The position numbers and the translations under genes were made by a program. Shown here in pieces: positions 19,546-31,315 of a stretch of 31,315 nucleotides of DNA. The notes beneath the pieces are model-generated. The model did no database searches and had not been told where the DNA came from. It saw nothing but the letters and a program-made list of their open reading frames with translations. The first letter of the stretch is position 1. Every line of letters starts with the position of its first letter. The stretch spans positions 1 through 31,315 of the forward strand of contig PDHQ01000367.1 in the NCBI GenBank assembly GCA_003339415.1. The letters run 5' to 3'. Source of the stretch: Ophiocordyceps camponoti-saundersi (nom. inval.). Lineage: Eukaryota; Ascomycota; Sordariomycetes; Hypocreales; Ophiocordycipitaceae.

Positions 19546-20640
19546 TTAATTAATAATTATACTAGTTATTATTAGTTAACTATAGATTAGCTAGAGTAAA
19601 GAGACGATTATCGTACGACTCTAAAGAGCCCTTATACCCGCCGTTATCTAATACTTATACTTTTACCCTTTTTCCGATAGTAAGTTCTAACTAAAAAGCT
19701 ATATTAGCCCGGTATTACTACCGAAATTAAAAGATTAAGGTAACATACGATATATATTAATATTCAAATTTTAACCGAAAAGCTATATTTACTCGGTGCT
19801 TTTATTAGTTATATAATACTACTTTTAATAGCGTTCTAAAAACGTATATAATAATAATATAGCTTCGACTTCTTAAGATAACGAATCTTACGATAAATAC
19901 TATAAATAGATTATAAGTAACGACTCCCTTATATTATATAATAAGATAATAAAAGGAAGTATAGTATTTTACCGTATTTAAACTTAGAGTATAAACCCTA
20001 TATTCTAGGATATATAACCGGACCTTATATAAGCACCTAAAAGGATTAAATTAACTATATTTATTATATAATAAATATACGATATCGTATACTTTAACTT
20101 TTATAAGGAAAACCTTCTTTATATAATCTAATTAAAAGTTCGGAACTTAAGGGCTAGACTTATTACTAACTAAGTTACGTTTACTATATATTCCTTAAAA
20201 AACTAACTTAAATTATCGTCGTATAATATATCCCTCTCCTTAGAAATAGAATACTTATCTAACGCTTTGCGAGACTCTTTATAACCCTTATTCTTACTTA
20301 TAAAATAACCCCCGGCCTACCGCTATAACTTACGATAAGGTATACTACCCCTAACCCCTTAAGACTAATATTATAAAATTATATAATATTAAATATAACT
20401 CTTATATAGCTTTATAAATTAAGGATAATCTTAGCTATTATCTTAGTATAGCCCCTTTAAAATATTATATTATAATTATAATAATCTTAAATTTATATAA
20501 CTTAAATATTATAGATAATAGATAATAATAAATTAGTATTACTACGCCTTACCTTAGTAACGCCGATCTTAACTATCCTAAATATCCCTTAATTCTTAAT
20601 AGATATCGTATAAGTTTATTCGCTATTATTAATATATTAA
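19546..20640 (+). other. Copia leader region upstream of recognisable Gag
   Basis: Between the 5' LTR and the first recognised Gag block. Plus-strand translation is fairly clean apart from TAA/TAG codons (for example a YKPYILGYITGPYIST stretch near 20000), so a leader coding region is possible, but it matches nothing I can name. No primer-binding site can be assigned because a TGG start would have been erased by RIP. Confidence 0.5.
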
Positions 20641-21260
20641 GTTAAGAACGGACCGATCTCTTTAGATAAGGTTACCGCTTTCTTTAAGGGATAGCAAAAA
20701 GATTAAAACTATACTAGAAAGCTATATAATATACTAATTAATAAGACCCGGATTTTTATTAGCTATTACTTAAGGATTAGTATTATAGAAGATTAGTATT
20801 ATATTATTTTTCTAGATATCTTATTAGATAAGGCCTAAGACTATTTCCTATATTTTATTAATATAAATAAATAATAAGATAAAATCTATATTTTTTTAGA
20901 TATATATTTTAATACTTATATAAATTATTCTTTATATTAAATAGACTAAACTATACTTTTATTTAATATTATATAACGCGAATAACTTAATAGGACTATA
21001 ATAAATACCCTTAATACCTTTCTTAATAAACTTTAACTAGTCTAATAAGCCTTAAGTATAGACTATTAAGGGGAGAAGTAACTTCTTATAATAGTTATAT
21101 AAGCTTATAAAGGTATCCTAAAACTTAAATTAGCTATAATATTCTAAAATATTTTATACGAATCCTTTATTAACTAACTACGTTTCTCCCTTATTATCGC
21201 TACTAATCGAGGTATAAATTAGTTCTTTACTAACTATTATTATACGGACTATATAAAGCT
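20641..21260 (+). pseudogene. Copia Gag remnant
   Basis: Plus-strand frame from 20641 gives segments typical of fungal Copia Gag: DKVTAFFKG then QKD-NYTRKLYNIL at about 20665-20735, followed by a ceiling of helical blocks (RIFISYYLRISII, FLDILLDKA, YFLYFINI) and a LNTFLNKL segment near 21010. Stops stand at former Gln/Trp codons. Gag forms the particle that packages the element RNA. It precedes the integrase in the same frame, about 0.9 kb upstream, with the protease expected between them but not identified. Confidence 0.72.
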
Positions 21261-21999
21261 TTATATAACTCTAAAATATTTATTTCCTTAACTATTTTTC
21301 CGTTCCTATAAATCTACTCCTATATAACGTAATAGACTTTTATAATAACGCCGCTTTATCCCTTATATAATATAAAGATATTTTATTTATAAGAAGGAAA
21401 GTTATTAATTAACTAACTATAGCTTAGATAATATTAAATAAGCTAAGAAATAGTACTTAATAAATTATAAAGAAACTAACTAATAACCCCTTATAGATAA
21501 GGAGTTTAACGCCTTCCTCCTTTTATATAAAAGCTTCGAGGAATAGAATTCTTAGTTCCTTTAATTATATAATAAAGATTCCGAAGATAACGAAAATATT
21601 ATAAATAAGGAAACTATAATCTCTTTCTTTACTATTACCGCTTATATATACTATCTTATAAGCGATAATATTTATAATACTAAGGCCCTTAATACTTTTA
21701 TAAAATAGTTCCTCCTCTTTAATATATATTATACGATATACTAAAGTAAGCTCTAAGATATAAAAGCTACTAAAATTTTAACTATTAGAAAGCTATAAGT
21801 AGAAGCTTATATCTAAGAATACCCTTATATAATAATTAATTAAACCCCTACTAATAACGCTATCTATTTTAGCTCCTCGAAACTTATAAAATTAATTAGC
21901 ACTATTATCGTACGAAACCTACTTAGTAAGGTCCTTTACTATATCCTTAGTACCTTTACCCTTTTCCTTTTTTACCTTAAGGATACTAACCGCCTCTAT

Positions 22000-22640
22000 A
22001 CTTTTTATAATAATATATAAGATATTATTATCTAATATAATAGTATTATAATCCCCGTTATTCGGAAATAGGGATATCCCTTTTTTAATATTTTATAATA
22101 AGAATTAGCGTTATACTATATAGAATATAAACTACGCTAGTTATACCGCTATTTCGGCTACCTATATATATAACGCCTCTATAACCTCTTTTAAAAAGCT
22201 AGTCTTTCCGATATCTTACTAGCGGCCCTTAACTTAATTTAATATTTTTATTACTAATATTAGTTATATAACGCTAAACTATATTAGTTTAAGTTTTCTA
22301 TTAAAAATAATTACGATTTTAATTACTTTTTTATTATTAATATCTTTTACCTTAATAGTAAGCTAGTCTTATATATAATTAATAAAGCTACCTTATTCTA
22401 AGCTATATATTTTATATAAAGTATATTAGCTATAAATATATAAAACGCCCTTTATAAATATTAGATTTATACTTACTAGGGCTTACTTAATATTATTTCC
22501 TATAATACCGGTATAAACTTTACCTTAAAAGAGTTTTATATAAACGCTAAACTCCTCGGATTATCTTATAAAAAGGTACCTATAAAGGTATATTAAGCTA
22601 TTAGTAAGGTTAAATATACTTATACCTCTTTTTAATAAGC
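22000..22640 (+). pseudogene. Copia integrase remnant (HHCC zinc domain, DD35E core)
   Basis: In plus frame 1, the zinc domain spans 22135-22260. The two His codons (22144-22146, 22159-22161; HX4H) and two Cys codons (22249-22251, 22258-22260; CX2C) now all read Tyr, with FGYLYI and RLYNLF between them. The catalytic core follows: NIFYLNSKLV with the first Asp now Asn (22339-22341), NTGINFTLKEF with the second Asp now Asn (22504-22506), and SKVKYTYT with the Glu now Lys (22612-22614). The second Asp and the Glu are 36 codons apart (DD35E). The protein would have inserted the cDNA; this copy cannot. Confidence 0.9.
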
Positions 22641-23264
22641 GTATAATATACTTTAATAAGAAATTAACTTTAAGACTAATAATATTATAATCTTATAGAT
22701 AGCTATAAAAGCTATAAATAATATTACTAGCCCTAATAGCTTTATTCTTACCCTCCTTATTTTTAGCGCTTACTTTTATATTTTATATAACTTATTATTA
22801 GCTTTAAATATTATTACTTACGCTTATATAATCTAATAAGTAATAAAATAAGTATAGAAATTTAAAGCCTAAGCGGATATTTTATAAGTACTATATATAA
22901 GAAATAGCTTTAATTTATATAATATCTTATCTTTTCCTTTTTAAAGCGAGGTCCTTATTTAGCGAGAAAAGAATAAATAATAAGGCCTTTTTCGTATTTT
23001 AAGCTTTAATAGCTAAGATATTATCCTTAACTTTCCCTCCGAATTAATATACTTTTATATAATATAAGTAAAACCTTATCTCTATCCCCCTTTTCCCTAA
23101 ACTATAATAAAAAGTCTATTTTAAAATCCTAATTATAATACTTAAAGATAAGGTATTATATAAAGCTTTTCCCTTTTTATTTATTATTATAAAGGAGAAG
23201 GATAATTATATTTTAGCTATATAACTCTATTAATAAAAGATTATTATAACTTTAAGAATACTTT

Positions 23265-24000
23265 TTAAAGCTTCTAACTATAATAAAATTAATACCTTAT
23301 CTGCCTAAAAAGTTTTTATATTTATATAATATAACCTTATATTAAACTTTAATATATATATTTTTAAAACGCGTCTTATATAAAAGGTAAAAAATTTAAA
23401 TAATAAACTTTATAAGAAATCCTAGCTTATTATTTAAAAATATAGTAATAATAGTAAGAAAGAAATATTTATATAATTACTTATAGTTTTATATATATTA
23501 TAACGCCTTCTTCTTACTTTTAAACTTACTTTAATATAATTATATAATATATAAGGAGAGCTATAAGATATTATATAAATATATATATAGTCTTCTAATT
23601 TATTAAGTTATATAATTTACGCTTACTTACTAAAAAAGCTATAAAATTAGTATCTCTTATATACCTTTTTATATATCTAAAAACCCCTTTATAAACTCGC
23701 GGAGTTAAGGCTTTATTAGTTTAAAACTTATTACTAATATTATTATACGAAACTTAGTATAACTCTATTATTATATAACCCTTATCTTTTATATATTATA
23801 GCCGGACTTACTATGTTCGGTATTATTAAATTATAGATAGATAATATATTCTCCTTCGCCTCTTATTATTTCTCCTAACTTAAGGAAACTAAGCTAGCAA
23901 AAGCTTAGTTTCGTATAAAATTAAAAACTTTTCTTATAAATAGCGCCTTTATTAATTTTAATAATAGCCGTATAATATAGGATTTATATAATATTATTTT
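23265..24000 (+). pseudogene. Copia reverse transcriptase remnant
   Basis: Plus-strand segments in Copia order: INTLSAQ (stop shown as Q) and IFKTRLI near 23285-23380, a KSQLII-like block near 23415, a QRLLLTFKLTLIQLYNI-like block near 23500-23550 and DIIQIYIQSSNLLS at about 23570-23605, which holds the first palm Asp. After a region where the frame is unclear, the second palm motif appears as QIDN (23834-23845), where the family has Q-x-DD; the second Asp is now Asn. Stops occupy Gln/Trp positions. The frame shift between blocks suggests small indels. Confidence 0.82.
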
Positions 24001-24049
24001 TACGTAAAAAGGCTAGGCTTTTAGCCTCTAGCTTATTAACCTTACTAGC

Positions 24050-24790
24050 GAGTCCGCTTTATAAGACTTTATTAGCTAGCGCGCCCGTAAGGCCTATATT
24101 ACTTTAGTTTACTAATTAGAGGCTTTATATAACCTTACTATCGCCGCTTAAGTAATAAACCTATCCTTATAAAATATTATAAATTTAAATAAGAGAATTT
24201 AATAGCAGATTAATAACGCTTCCTAAAAACTACGCTTTATTCCCCTTAACTTATCTTATATAAAACTATTTATCTTTATAGATAAGTTTTTCGCTAATAA
24301 CTATAACTTAACTTCTTAACTTAGCACCCTTATTATTTTAAGTAAAGAAGATTAGTCCGAAGACTTATTTATTATATAAGGTAATATCTTATATTAGACT
24401 TTTATAAAATATAAATAGGTTACGAGAAGCGTCCTTATAAGCGAACTTTATAATATAGTTAACGGCGTTAATCTTAGTCTCGTATTATATATAACGATTT
24501 AAAATATTATATAATCTCTTAGCTTCCCTCTAATACTTCTAATCCTTTATACCGATTTACGATCGCTATATAACTACCTTATTTAGCTTAGCTTAATAAT
24601 AGAAAAATAGCTTATAATAAATATTATAGCTTTTCGTAAATTATATAAATATAAAGAAATTTCTAAGATCTACTAAATAGATAGTAAAAATAATCTAGTA
24701 GATACTTATACTAAAGCTAGCCTTAATATAATATTATTAACTTTTATATTTACGAATTTATATTAACTATATATCGAAGCCTCGGTTTAA
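24050..24790 (+). pseudogene. Copia RNase H and C-terminal end of Pol
   Basis: Plus frame 2 gives a long series of matches to the end of fungal Copia Pol: LRFIPLNLSYIKLFIFID (first Asp, about 24281), RSVLISELYNIVNGV (Glu, about 24440), ILYTDLRSLYNYL (Asp, about 24550), IIAFRKLYKYKEISKI, and IDSKNNLVDTYTKASL (last Asp, about 24700). The frame ends at TAA 24788-24790, possibly a former Trp codon. The RNase H acidic residues are largely retained, unlike those of the integrase and RT. Confidence 0.9.
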
Positions 24791-26265
24791 TAACTAGCTT
24801 AGGTTATATAACTTATCCGCTTTTTCCTTTTCTTTTATCTTATTTTTTTTTACCCTTATCTAATAGCTTATATTTTTATTTCCCTATTTAATCTTTACGT
24901 TTTTTTTCTTATATTTATATTTTATATATATTAAATATTTATTTATTTATTAGGTATCGCCTAACCCTTACGCTATTTTTAAAAATAAAGCTATAAGCCT
25001 CTTACGCTATTTTCTACTAAAGTTATTATTATCCGACCCCCTTAACTATTTTCCCCCGCCCCTAAACTTTCCTATTTATTATCCGAGATAGTAATATACT
25101 CCTCTATATTTAGAGGTGCTTCTTTTAAAACTACTATTACCCTCCCCTCCTACTAGCTATCGGCCGATATTATAAGTATTATTATTAGGGCGCGAGGCGC
25201 TAGCGCTAGAGTACGCGATATTATAGCTTATCGTATAAAAAAATACTATATTATATAAAAATATTAAATATAAGTAATATAAGCCCTATTTCTATTTATC
25301 TAATATATATTAAATAAATATAAATTATATATATAAATATTATATAGCTCCGCTATAACTACCGTTAAACTAGCTATAAGTATTATTAGGAAATATAATA
25401 GTTATTATATAATAATAATAACTATATATTATAAATCTTAAGAGTTATCTAAATATATAAATATATTATATAATAATATCGCTATAAGGCGAACCTTAGC
25501 TTCCTATTCCTATATTAGCCTTATAATTATATAATTACCTTTATTTAATATTTATATTTAAAGCTATTAATTATATTAGATAATAGTTTTTATTATTATT
25601 ATAAGGGATATAAACTTAGAAAAAGCTAAGCTAATATATTATTACGCTATTAGGATAAGGAGGTATATTATATAACTGCTAATAATATATATAGATAGGT
25701 ATAATATATCGTATAACTATTTAAGTCTTACTTAACTTCTTAATCTTAAAGTTGTTATCGTTATTATCGTTATCTAGCCCGAAGAAAAAGAGAAGAGGAA
25801 AGGAGGAAAAAAAAGAGAGAGAAAGAAGGGGGGCAGCGAGGTTTTTATACCCCTCTAAAAGCGGTAAAGCGCGGCAGAATCCGTTTTTTTTCCCTCTTTT
25901 TATAATAATTTTTAGTATTTTTAATATAAAGTTACTAGAAGTAATACTACTACTTATTTTCCTTAGTATTATAACTATAAGGAACCTTTATAGCAAAACC
26001 TCTATTTAATATAGGCCGGATTAGTTTATCTAATAATCTAATATTTATTTTTCGACTAGTAGTTTATTTTCTTTATCTCTTTTTACTTTAATATATACAG
26101 GGCGTTATTTACTTTTATAGAGTTTTTCAGCTATATATTCGCTTAATATTATATAATTATTTTTCTCGAAAACCCTTAAGGGGCTAAAGAGTTTTTTCTT
26201 TATACGATATATCTTTATTTTTCCGTTAAGTATATTATTTCTTTTTATAAAAAGAAAAAATTAAA
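24791..26265 (+). other. Long 3' region of the Copia element
   Basis: About 1.5 kb between the end of Pol and the 3' LTR, much longer than a typical Copia 3' UTR. It holds pyrimidine-rich, less degraded stretches (about 25020-25160), a 53-bp pure purine tract (25781-25833) and an A/G run (26248-26260) near the LTR that may be the polypurine tract. It could be captured or inserted sequence. No coding motif was recognised. Confidence 0.55.
25781..25833 (+). repeat. 53-bp uninterrupted purine tract
   Basis: Only A and G for 53 bases, ending in GGGGGG, immediately followed by CAGCGAGG. A purine-only strand has no CpA or TpG and is immune to RIP in its preferred context, so survival is expected; its presence is the unusual point. 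The short open frame covering it is a by-product of composition. Confidence 0.85.
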
Positions 26266-26561
26266 TATTAGTATTATTATCTTATACCCCTTTATATTTA
26301 CTATATAATATATATATAAAAGATACCTTAGATATAATAAGAGCTTATAATATATATTAATACCTAAGTTATAACTCGTATAACTTAGGGGCTAGGAGAT
26401 ATCTTATAATAGATAAGGAGGTATAGGGGGTAGAATATTAACTAGCTATATAGCCGTCCTTCCTCGTACGAAGTAGGAAGGATATCTATCTTAATTATAT
26501 ATAATTTAGGTTACCTTTACTTTCTTTACCTTACATGTACGTATATAAAGACTACTTAATA
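26266..26561 (+). repeat. Copia 3' LTR
   Basis: 296 bp, starting TATTAGTATTATTATC and ending ACTTAATA. It retains ACATGTACG, where the 5' LTR has ATACGTACG. The TSD GTTTT follows directly. Confidence 0.93.
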
Positions 26562-26566
26562 GTTTT
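26562..26566. repeat. 5-bp TSD of the Copia element, right copy (GTTTT)
   Basis: Identical to 19238-19242. Confidence 0.85.
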
Positions 26567-29189
26567 TATTATAGCTACTAGTAAATTTAAACGCTTAAGA
26601 GTCTTATTTTAGGAATAAGGTAAATTTAATAACTCCTTAGTTAGACTAAGTTTATTTTTAAAATATATTTTAGGAAAAAATATAAAAGCTTACTTTTCTC
26701 CTATTTAAATTTTATATTATAGTCGCGCGCTTATTATTTATATATTACCTATATAGCTTAAAGTTATTTTATAGTTATTTTAAAATTAAGCTTAATATTA
26801 AGAAAATTTATATTATTTATAAAATTAATTATTTATATACCCTTTTTATTTACTAGCTAATTATAAAGTAAGGCTATATATAAGATAAATAAAATAATAA
26901 AAAGCGGTAAGCTTTAAGGAACTTTAGTTTTAATTTAATATAAGTTTAAAATCTTATTATTAAAGCGAAGTTAAGAGGTATAGTTTTATAAATAGCTATT
27001 AAGAAATATTATAATTTAATCTAAGAATCTTAAATACTTAAGCTTAGTAATAAGTTTATTATAATATATAATATTAAATACTCCCTTAATATTAAGTTAT
27101 AAAAAAACGCTACTTTTTTCTTAGCTTAAATAGCTTAAATAAGCTTAGTAATTATAAAAATAGCTAGCTTTATAAACCGGTTCCGCTTATTACTTATCTA
27201 GCTTTTAGGGAGAAATTAATATAACTTTATAGCTTTAGTAATTTATAATCTTATTATAATTTTTAAGATTTTACTTAAGTAATATAATAAGAATATAAGT
27301 TTATAAGCGCTTACTTTTTAGTAAGCTCTTAGTTTTTTTTAAACTTATATAAAATAATTATAATAGTAAATTATAGCTAAGGTAGGAAATAACTAAATTA
27401 TATATATACTTAAAAGATTATAGTAAGCTAAGTAATAAAAATAAAGTAATATATTTTAAAAAATCTAATAAAAATAATATTTATTTTAATTATTTTTTAA
27501 AAAGTTATTAACTTAAGTATTATAAATATATTAGTTTAGATAATCTTAATATTAATAAGGAACTTAAGTTTAAGCGGCCTAATATTAGTTACGGGTATAT
27601 TATAAAGCTAGGATTAAAACTTATTAGCTAAGATATTAGCCTTAGCTATATAGCTATTAGCTTAAGATTTATTAGTCCTTATTAATATAAGGAGGTAAAT
27701 TAGATTTTAGAAAAGATTATTTTAGATATAAGCTTAACGCTTAATATATTAAAACTTAAAAAGTAAGCTAGTAATAATATAAAGAAAAAATTACTAATAA
27801 GTATATCTTATTAAGTTTATAGTAATTTTTAAAATAAAAGCTATCTCTTATAATTATTATTAAAAGGAGTCTAATAGGAAAAACTTATATTTACGCTAAG
27901 CTTACTTAGCTACCTAAGTAGCTAAGGCTATAGCTAAGGTAAACTACGCTATTTTATAAAAATAGGAAAAGGCGATAAATAATATTATCTAGTTAATACT
28001 TAATAATAAGTTATAATTTTTAATAAAGTTAGTTAAGAGTATTATTAATCTTTATAAAGTTTATAAAAAAGTAAAATAATAAGGTAATCTTAGTTAAGGA
28101 CTCGCGGTAAACTAAGTTTAGGTTTTTTTATTTTTATTATAAGTATAATATAAGCGCCGCTTTAAGTAAGAGGTTTTTAATTATAAAGGACTAAGGGATA
28201 TAATTAAATCTAATAAAGTTAAGGTTTAGTTTAATATAATATATATATAAATCCGCTATAGTTTAAATAAAGTTTAATATATTATCCTTATACTTATAAA
28301 AAATCTAAATATATTCTCTTTTTAAAATAAAAAGTTAAAGTTATAACTTAATTATCTTATAAATTAGCTAATCTAAGTAATTAAAAAGCCTCTTATTATA
28401 GTTCTAAAAAAGTAATATAAGTTAAAGTTACTAACTAAGATATAGTTAGGGTTTAGAGGAAGGTTTTAAAAAATTAAAAAGCTACCGCTATAAGGAGTAT
28501 TAAGGGGAAAATAAATAAAAATAAACTAAAATCTAAAACGGAAAATAATACTCGCTTAGTTCTCCCTTATTTCTAGGAATTAAGAGGAGATATTATATCT
28601 TTTATAAATATAAACTAAAATATAGCTGCTTTTATAAATAAGGTAATAAGGCGAAGTTTTAAGCGGGGGAGGCTTAGCGCTAAGGTAGCTAATAGTCTCT
28701 TAAAAAGTAATAATATTATAATTTAATTTACTATTAAATATTAGCCTTATTAGCTTAATATATTTATTTATATTTTAAGAAAAGACTTTTATAAATATAA
28801 AGAAATAGTAAAAATAATAATAGTTTCTTTATTATAATTTCTTTATAACTTAGTTATAAATCTTATCGAAGCTTAAGCTAAAGCTAAGGTAATTAATATT
28901 TCTATGCTCTCCTAAATAGTAAAGTTAAGTTAAACTAAAAATAAAGCTAATTTATTAATAGTTTATATAAGTAGGATACTAGCTATTTCCTAAAAGAGGG
29001 AGGCACTCCGGGCCTATTAAATAAAGCGTCTTATTACTTTAGGGGTATCCTTAATTACTTATATCTTAGTAATAAGGCAGCCCCCTCCGAAGCCTTAAGA
29101 TTATCTATACTTTCTTTTAATAATAAACTAACTTAAGGATATATTATATATAATAATATCCTTAGCTATTTTTATATTTATTAATTATA
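26567..29189. other. Unassigned RIPed repeat sequence
   Basis: About 2.6 kb, the right half of the sequence into which the Copia element inserted, continuing toward the ORF1 copy B. Neither strand gave a recognisable domain. A GC-richer patch at about 28985-29095 (GGGAGGCACTCCGGGCC region, with CA retained) may be the remnant of a small element. ORF2 of the LINE whose ORF1 is at 29190-30512 would be expected here on the minus strand but was not found. Confidence 0.4.
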
Positions 29190-30512
29190 AGATAAATTAT
29201 AAGCTAAGTTTAGTAAATCTAATTAGTTATCTTTTATAGTAAACTTTTACCTAACCTTAGTACTTAATTATAATAAGGTAAAGCTTAAACTATATAAAGT
29301 AATTATTATTATTTAAAATATAATAAAATAAGTATTCACTAACTTTAATATAATAGTTTTTTTATTTTTATAATTAGTTACTTTATATTTATTATAAAGC
29401 TTAGGATATTTATAAGTTTTAGTAATATATTCGAAATAGTAATAATTATAATATTAATAAGGGCGGACCGCGTTTAAAAAAAGCTTTATATAAAAAATCT
29501 AAACGTTAATAGCTATCTTATTATTATAAAGTTTATTAATATTAACTAGTAATTAAAAGCTAATATTAACCGCTATTTTAATAAATCTAGGCTAAGGCTT
29601 AAGCGCTTATAAATAAGCTATAAGTATTTTATTAACTTATATTATCTTATTAAGAAAGTTATTATATTCTCTAATAGTAAGATTTAAAGGAAATCTCTTA
29701 ATAATAATACTATAGATTTTATTTATAATAATCGCCTTATTATTAAAAATAAAAATAACCTAGCTAAGGTTTTAAGTAAAAGTAGCTATATTTCTATTAA
29801 AAGTAAGTTTAATATTTTTACTATTAAAGCGGCGTATAGTTAAATATAAGTTAAAGCGATTAATAATATTAATAGCTTATATAATATTATACGCTATCTT
29901 ATTTATAATATTATTTATTATATTTATTAAGTAAATAATAATTTTTTTTATAATATAAAAGGAGCTTTTTTTCTAAGTTATATAATAAAATTAAAATAAA
30001 TATAACTTAAGCTTATATTTAATATCCTTTTTATTTTATTATCTTTAATTATAAGAATTTATAAAAAGTAATAATAATAATATTTTTAATTTCCTTATAT
30101 ATAATATAATTAAGTTAAGATTAAGTTAATTCTAATTTAAGCTCCTTATAAGCTATTATTATAGCCTAAGCTATATAAAATATATTAGCTAATATAATAC
30201 TTAATAAATTATAATATAGTTTTTTTTCTTTTTTATTAGCTAAAACTTATAATAATCCCTAATTACTTTTAATATATTTACTATTAAAGTTAGTATTTTT
30301 AAACTAATATATAGATAAATTTATCTTATATTTAAAGCGTATTATAACCTTACTTCCTTTATAAAAATTTCCTTTTTCTCCGCTACGATTATAACTACCC
30401 CCGGCTATAACTTAGCTAAATATAGCCTTACTCTAAATTTAATAGCTAATCCGATACTGCTAATATCTTACCTTTTTCTTTAAAATCGCGCCTTATACTA
30501 AGCGCGTGTTAA
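29190..30512 (-). pseudogene. LINE-type ORF1 (zinc knuckle) remnant, copy B, uninterrupted
   Basis: Same repeat as 6400-8586, same orientation, without the TRIM. Minus-strand translation includes KNIKLTFNRNIATF, FPLNLTIREYNNFLNKI, ILIAYL and then the knuckle. Positions 29451-29453, 29442-29444, 29427-29429 and 29412-29414 all read Tyr with exact CX2CX4HX4C spacing, preceded by RPY (family RPH/RPF) and followed by a second, looser cluster of Tyr codons. This fits ORF1 of a Tad-like LINE, a nucleic-acid-binding protein; an LTR-element Gag is the alternative. The 5' boundary is near the GCGC-armed imperfect palindrome at about 30486-30505. Confidence 0.62.

Positions 30513-31315
<803 letters not shown>

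Larger units (their letters stand above)
19243..26561 (+). mobile_element. Complete Ty1/Copia LTR retrotransposon, 7.3 kb, RIP-inactivated
   Basis: Two LTRs (19243-19545 and 26266-26561) and a perfect GTTTT TSD define the element. The interior carries Gag, then integrase before RT and RNase H, the Copia order, all on the plus strand. Family-specific spacing is retained (HX4H...CX2C, DD35E, RT and RNase H blocks), but Asp/Glu catalytic codons have become Asn/Lys and Zn ligands Tyr, and Gln/Trp codons are stops. At least one frame change lies between gag-integrase (frame 1) and the RNase H part (frame 2). About 1.1 kb of leader and about 1.5 kb after pol are longer than usual and unexplained. 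Confidence 0.93.

Noticed and set aside
25752..26009. 85-codon open frame with a basic N-terminal half
   Set aside because: It starts at TTG, lies inside the Copia 3' region and is open mainly because of a purine tract without stops. No homology or conserved feature is seen.

Overview
The window is an AT-rich block of nuclear DNA from a filamentous ascomycete (Pezizomycotina-type) that has been very heavily hit by repeat-induced point mutation (RIP). CpA and TpG are almost absent on both strands, TGA/TCA triplets occur only about a dozen times, CpG survives in patches, and TAA/TAG interrupt every frame. I see no intact host gene, no functional tRNA and no rRNA. The species cannot be named from the sequence.

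Layout. 1-4332: Ty3/Gypsy retrotransposon on the minus strand, cut by the window edge. Its 5' LTR is 4128-4332 and integrase lies at the left edge, where the codons around the catalytic Glu run into a 9-bp microsatellite. 4842-5437: tRNA-headed SINE-like element (SINE-1, minus) with a perfect 15-bp target-site duplication (TSD). 6400-8586: fossil LINE-type ORF1 with a zinc knuckle (minus), split by an 856-bp TRIM-like element at 6763-7618. 8843-9582: solo LTR of the same TRIM family with a perfect ATAAA TSD, itself split by a decayed SINE-1 copy. 9889-10232: 9-bp microsatellite. 10905-11215: a second kind of ORF1 remnant (plus). 11449-11655: second copy of the Gypsy LTR, inverted relative to the first, followed by about 3 kb of unassigned RIPed repeat. 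15161-15270: sequence sharing only the SINE-1 3' tail. 17880-18605: a second tRNA-headed SINE family (SINE-2, minus) with a perfect 14-bp TSD. 19243-26561: structurally complete Ty1/Copia retrotransposon (plus) with two about 300-bp LTRs and a perfect GTTTT TSD. 29190-30512: another copy of the LINE ORF1. 31190-31315: (AAT)n running off the end.

The elements form a nested transposon graveyard. RIP has turned Zn-ligand His and Cys codons into Tyr, catalytic Asp/Glu into Asn/Lys, and Gln/Trp into stops. Motif spacing (DD35E, CX2CX4HX4C, HX4H...CX2C) is preserved, which allowed the calls. The short non-autonomous elements keep noticeably more CpA/TpG and GC than the long ones around them. Stretches that I could not assign are listed as such.
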